Part shown: one piece after another, positions 60,401 to 64,000 of the stretch
How positions within the stretch are numbered: the stretch's first letter is position 1
How the letters are laid out: the number at the start of each line of letters is the position of its first letter
DNA from: Rostratula benghalensis
Taxonomy: Eukaryota > Chordata > Aves > Charadriiformes > Rostratulidae
Reading direction: 5' to 3'
Assembly (NCBI GenBank): GCA_013399305.1
Contig: VXAI01000194.1
Span: 898,341-962,340, forward strand
Length of the DNA: 64,000 bases
Program-made: the position numbers and the translations under genes
Notes under the pieces: generated by a model
Databases searched by the model: none
Told to the model about the DNA's origin: nothing
The model's input: the letters and a program-made list of their open reading frames with translations, nothing else

Positions 60401-63400
60401 CTACAGCACACAACGTTCAGCTTCTGAAAAAGAATTTACCAAAATGCTTTTTTTTTTTCAGGCTGAAGCATCCTCTAAATGAAAGCTGGAAGTTCAGAAA
60501 CAAAGGAATTTCTGTCCCAACTTGTTCGGTTTTTGGTAGGTCACGTAGGGGGCCAGGAGGATGGACTCGGGGCCAGGAGGATGGACTCGGGGCCAGAAGA
60601 CCTCCCCTTGCCCAGCATCTCTCACACTCCGAGCAGGACCATCTCCCTGGGCTGGGTTTCAGCTCTTCCCAGTGATAAGGCTTTAACTGCTCCAACTGGA
60701 TAATGACACAGTGAATCACAGCACCAGGAGAAGGCAGGAGCAGCCCCAGCTCCTTTCCAGTATCTGGCTACATCTCCACGGATCTGCTCTGTAGCTTTCC
60801 CAAGATGTTCCCGCCCCTATCCCAAATGCCACGCTGTATGAAAAATAGACGACAAGCTTGGGAAAGGAGTGGGATGACAACAAAACAGAAGCACCAACCC
60901 CCAGCTCCCGCCCAGATTAAACAGCGATCTTCTCACCCACACAAATCCGCTCCGACTGCCAGAGAGAACTCCAAAACCGTCCACGCTCTCGCCTCCACGG
61001 AGCGGTCCCCCCGTGGCTGAGGACCTCCCATGTTAACGCCATGGAAGCTCAAGCAAAATAAAGCACCTCAAAATAAAGCAAAACGGAATCAAAGCACAAC
61101 CGGGCAGGTGGAGGTGAGCAGATTCAAACCCTTCAGGAGTAGCTGGGTTGTCCCCAACCTTGCAGGGCCCTCGCCCAGCACATAAGAAGCAAATACGCCG
61201 AAGGATTGGAAGTCACCAAGCATTAAATTGCACGCGTGGCTCTAACACAATCTTGTCTTTCAGGCTACTCAGCAGCCTGTGAAAGACAAAGCAGTCCAAA
61301 ATGAGCAAAAGCTCCACTTCAGAGGCAGTGATTTCAGACCTGGCGCCTCGCCCCCGATGAGTTCCTTAAATTCCCCTCTCCCCAGAGCTGCCCCGCACGG
61401 CAGTCCCCAGTGCCAGAGCAGGGCAGCACCAGCTCAGCATCCCCTGCCCAAACCCAGGGAGGCTTAGGTTACAGCTCAGCTTGAAGTTAACGCTCCATTC
61501 AGCTTCAAAAAATCCAAACCAACCAACACTACAGCTTGGAGTAAAAGTTAAAATGATTTAAATACAGAAATAAGTTTGGGAGAATGCTTCGGGTTGCGGA
61601 TTTTGACACATTCCCAGCACATTACTAATTGCTCTGAACTGTTCACGTTTCCCCTTTCCCATTTCAGACGTAAGAAAGGCTCTACTCCAAAAGTGAAAGG
61701 CTTTGGAGTTTGGTGGAAAACAGCCTCAGTATTTTGGTACATGATCACAAACAGGGCTGTGGCAAACGCCAGACAACAGCCCCACAACCCTGACTGCAGC
61801 CAGGAGGTTTATACAAAAAAACAACAACAACAAAAAATTTTATACAACAGTGAGAATTTGACAGAACAAAGTGCTCTGCAAGCTGCGGATCACTGCAGCC
61901 TTAAAAACCTCACTGGTAATCTAAAAAGTAGGCTTTGAGGTGAAAATCATCTAAGAGGGAAAAAAAATACAGTCATTTGCTTAAGAGCAGAGCCAGGAGG
62001 GAGATTCAGGATGAGGTTCAGAAACTGCATGCCCTGGAAAAGGTAAATTTTCCTTTAAAAACCAGGATATTCCTTACCCATTTGAGAAATCCTGGTATTG
62101 AGCAATGCCCATTGACAAGAATCCCTTTAGAGTTACAAGATATTAACAGAATTGTAGGGGACAGTAGGTGAAATTCTTTCTAACAGAGAGTGATAAAACT
62201 GATTTGAGGGGTCAGGAGAGTGGGTGAAGTTCTGTGTTAGGGAAAAGAGGAGGACATGAGACATCCTTTCAAAGCAAAGATTAAGGTGAGTCTCAGTGAA
62301 GTGTTGAGGACGCTCATATTTTCATTTTCATACCTGCACCACAGCATATTTACATGGGTAATTACTCGGGTCTGCCAGCTTTTCCAGGCACAAGAGCAGT
62401 GGGGAGCGGGGGCTTCCTGCACAATGGGGAGCCAGGAAATACTTTCAGCACCCTTTGAGTAGAACCCCATTGAGCACAACAAGCCTGGAGAGTGGTTTTC
62501 CAGACCCATAGGACAACACCAGCAAAATAAAAAAAAAACCCAACACACCTCATCTGCAATGCACAGACTGCAAACTGATGCAAGGCTTCAGGTCTGCAAA
62601 GCTTTTAAGTAAATGCTCAAAATGATGCAATTAAATGTGTTGACAAAAGTTGCCACGGCATTTAATCCACACAGAATTCAAATTAAATATTTAGATTGTT
62701 GTTGTTGTCATCTAATGAAATAGCCACAAAAAACCCCCTCCTTTACTTATTATCAAAGCACACTCCACGCTGTTGACTTTTCAGGGAGGATGTTTAAAAC
62801 CAGAATCCAGATTAAATTACCCGCTGGAGGGACTCGCTGCCCTATTTCCAAGCGCAGAGCCCTGGGTAACTCCTGTGTGCAGGGTCCTCACCTTCATAAC
62901 TAACCCGTAACAAATCCCCCAGTACAGGTAACCTCTCCCAGTCTGTGGGGCAGTGGTGTATCTTTAGGTTCTACAGCTGTTTATTCAAAGCAAATACCAT
63001 TATTCAAACCTACCTGCAAGCAGCGGGAGCGTTACAGCTCCTTCTGCCCCAGGAAGAGTCACAGCTATTTTTAGGATTGTCTGTACTCAGTTAGAGGTTT
63101 CCCCCAGATGACATCAAGCCAAAAAAAACCCCAAACCAACACCAAAAAACCCAGCCTCTGACAAACCTTTGCTTATGCTTTCCTGTTTTCTGAATGGCAG
63201 AGAAATTCCTATGGGCAAACAGTATAACTACTCATTATCAGTGGTTTGTAATAAACAATTTAGAAGTCATTTTTGACACGTGGACTATTAGCGTAACCAA
63301 AAAAACCACACAAACACCCCCCGAGTTCCTACTCCGAGATCTCAGAAAACAGTTGGAGGTGACAATCTCCTGGTGTCACCCCCAGTAAGGAGTGTCCCCA

Positions 63401-64000
63401 GCGCTCCGGGCGGCAGAGATCGCTTTGGGCCCGTTAAGCAACCTGAAATAATACCTTCTCCAAACTGATTTTTAAGAGGTATCTGAGCGGCTTCCTCTCA
63501 TGTTCGGTGACTAAACCAACGCTCGGCCAAAAATTTGGTGAATGTTTTTAACATAAGGGTTGGGTTGTTTTTTGGGTTTTTTATTCCTGCTGTAAATTTC
63601 CCCTTTCCCCTTCTAGGGCCAGGATGTCCCAAAGTCTCTGTGAAGCACCAGACCCTGGTCCTTTCCACCACACTCTCCTGCTGCCCGCTCAAACCTCCCT
63701 GCCCAGGAAGGAGGGATCCTTTCCTCAGACCCTGCTGTGTTCCTTACAAAGTCAGGACGTTGGCAGCACGAGGAGCCTGGACGTGTGCTCCCAGTTATAG
63801 GAACTCAACAACAGATAATAAATAAACACAGTAAGGATTAAAGCTAAGCACATGCTGGACACATTTTCATTCAAATTCCTCCCGGTTTCTCACGAAACCA
63901 AGGCTACCACTACTAAACTGTAAGCTTTTGGATCCTTTTGGGGTGGGAGGATAGGAGTGGGGATTTCCAGAGGGTATTGCACAAGGCGCTCACGCTCCGG
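57489..64000 (-). other. SRGAP3: SRGAP3 intron 1, 3' part
   Basis: At least 6.5 kb of intron 1. It ends at the exon 2 acceptor (TTTGTTACAG, 57489 upward). It holds a 20-bp tandem duplication at 60551-60600 and short (GAT)n around 58178. I see no CR1 copy, no coding exon and no first exon; the start-codon exon of the gene must lie beyond base 64000. Confidence 0.85.
60551..60600. repeat. 20-bp tandem duplication
   Basis: The unit GGCCAGGAGGATGGACTCGG occurs at 60551-60570 and 60571-60590, followed by half a further unit. It lies in intron 1. Confidence 0.97.

Larger units (their letters stand above)
1..64000 (-). other. SRGAP3: SRGAP3 gene, internal part (exons 2-18, both ends outside window)
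   Basis: The window lies within one minus-strand gene. Seventeen exons join without a stop or phase conflict into about 704 codons matching srGAP3: F-BAR domain, coiled-coil extension, RhoGAP domain and start of the linker before the SH3 domain. srGAP3 is a cytoplasmic and membrane-associated, mainly neuronal protein. Its inverse F-BAR dimer promotes membrane protrusion, its RhoGAP domain acts on Rac1, and its SH3 domain (not in the window) binds WAVE1 and Robo-type receptors. The paralogue was chosen from residues in exon 5 (NADSISAQSKL, then KSVKQED and TPRSPDST) and exons 11-13 (RTDCSLA, RRSSTVRKQ, DSSQ), which differ from what I recall of srGAP1 and srGAP2. Exon numbering assumes one coding exon upstream, encoding about 22 residues. 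The promoter, start codon, SH3 exon and 3' end are not in the window. Confidence 0.95.

Noticed and set aside
57489..64000. Search for exon 1 or a CpG-island promoter of SRGAP3
   Set aside because: No ATG exon encoding the expected MSSQTKFKKDKE-like start and no clear CpG-rich block is present.
1..64000. CRISPR arrays, operons, tRNA or rRNA genes
   Set aside because: No regularly spaced repeats, no bacterial gene organisation and no tRNA or rRNA sequence recognised; the isolated GGTTCGAC at 4436 lacks a tRNA context.

Overview
This window is vertebrate nuclear DNA, almost certainly from a bird. Small coding exons are separated by long introns, and seven or eight 5'-truncated CR1 retrotransposon copies carry the typical avian 3' end (TCACAGAATG...GGAAGGGACCT; one copy ends in ATTCTGTGATTCTATGATT). 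A 109-base run of N (28980-29088) marks a draft assembly. There are no bacterial features.

The whole window lies inside one minus-strand gene, read right to left, which I identify as SRGAP3 (SLIT-ROBO Rho GTPase-activating protein 3, also called WRP or MEGAP). Seventeen internal coding exons can be placed to the base from splice sites, codon phase and match to the family: 57296-57488, 47421-47583, 36608-36670, 33825-34040, 32797-32925, 27642-27866, 25863-25964, 25039-25236, 20434-20518, 17709-17736, 15819-15843, 13731-13791, 11050-11127, 9022-9156, 7097-7202, 6313-6537 and 2794-2873. They join in one open frame of 2112 nt (about 704 codons), roughly residues 23-727 of the about 1100-residue protein. 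Exon numbers assume one upstream coding exon, beyond base 64000, with the promoter and start codon. The SH3 domain and C-terminal tail lie beyond base 1.

Layout from the 5' end of the gene: 57.5-64 kb is the end of intron 1. Exons 2-9 (57.5 to 25 kb) encode the F-BAR membrane-bending domain and its coiled-coil extension; exons 4-9 are all symmetric phase-0 exons. Exons 10-12 (20.5 to 15.8 kb) encode the linker and include two micro-exons of 28 and 25 nt. Exons 13-17 (13.8 to 6.3 kb) encode the RhoGAP domain, with its arginine finger in exon 14. Exon 18 (2.8 kb) is the acidic linker towards the SH3 domain.

I saw no convincing second gene. The most interesting signals concern RNA processing of SRGAP3: a (UG)13 repeat 37 nt upstream of in-frame exon 8; a 136-nt inverted pair of CR1 copies, about 96% identical by eye, flanking exon 3, which could favour exon circularisation; a NAGNAG acceptor at exon 7; a 6-nt tandem acceptor at the 25-nt micro-exon; and U-rich tracts just after the exon 2 and exon 3 donors. 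Two short unassigned ORFs with good start contexts (23.3 kb and 28.8 kb, minus strand) are flagged as weak candidates. Comparisons with mammalian SRGAP3 are from memory, not from a search.
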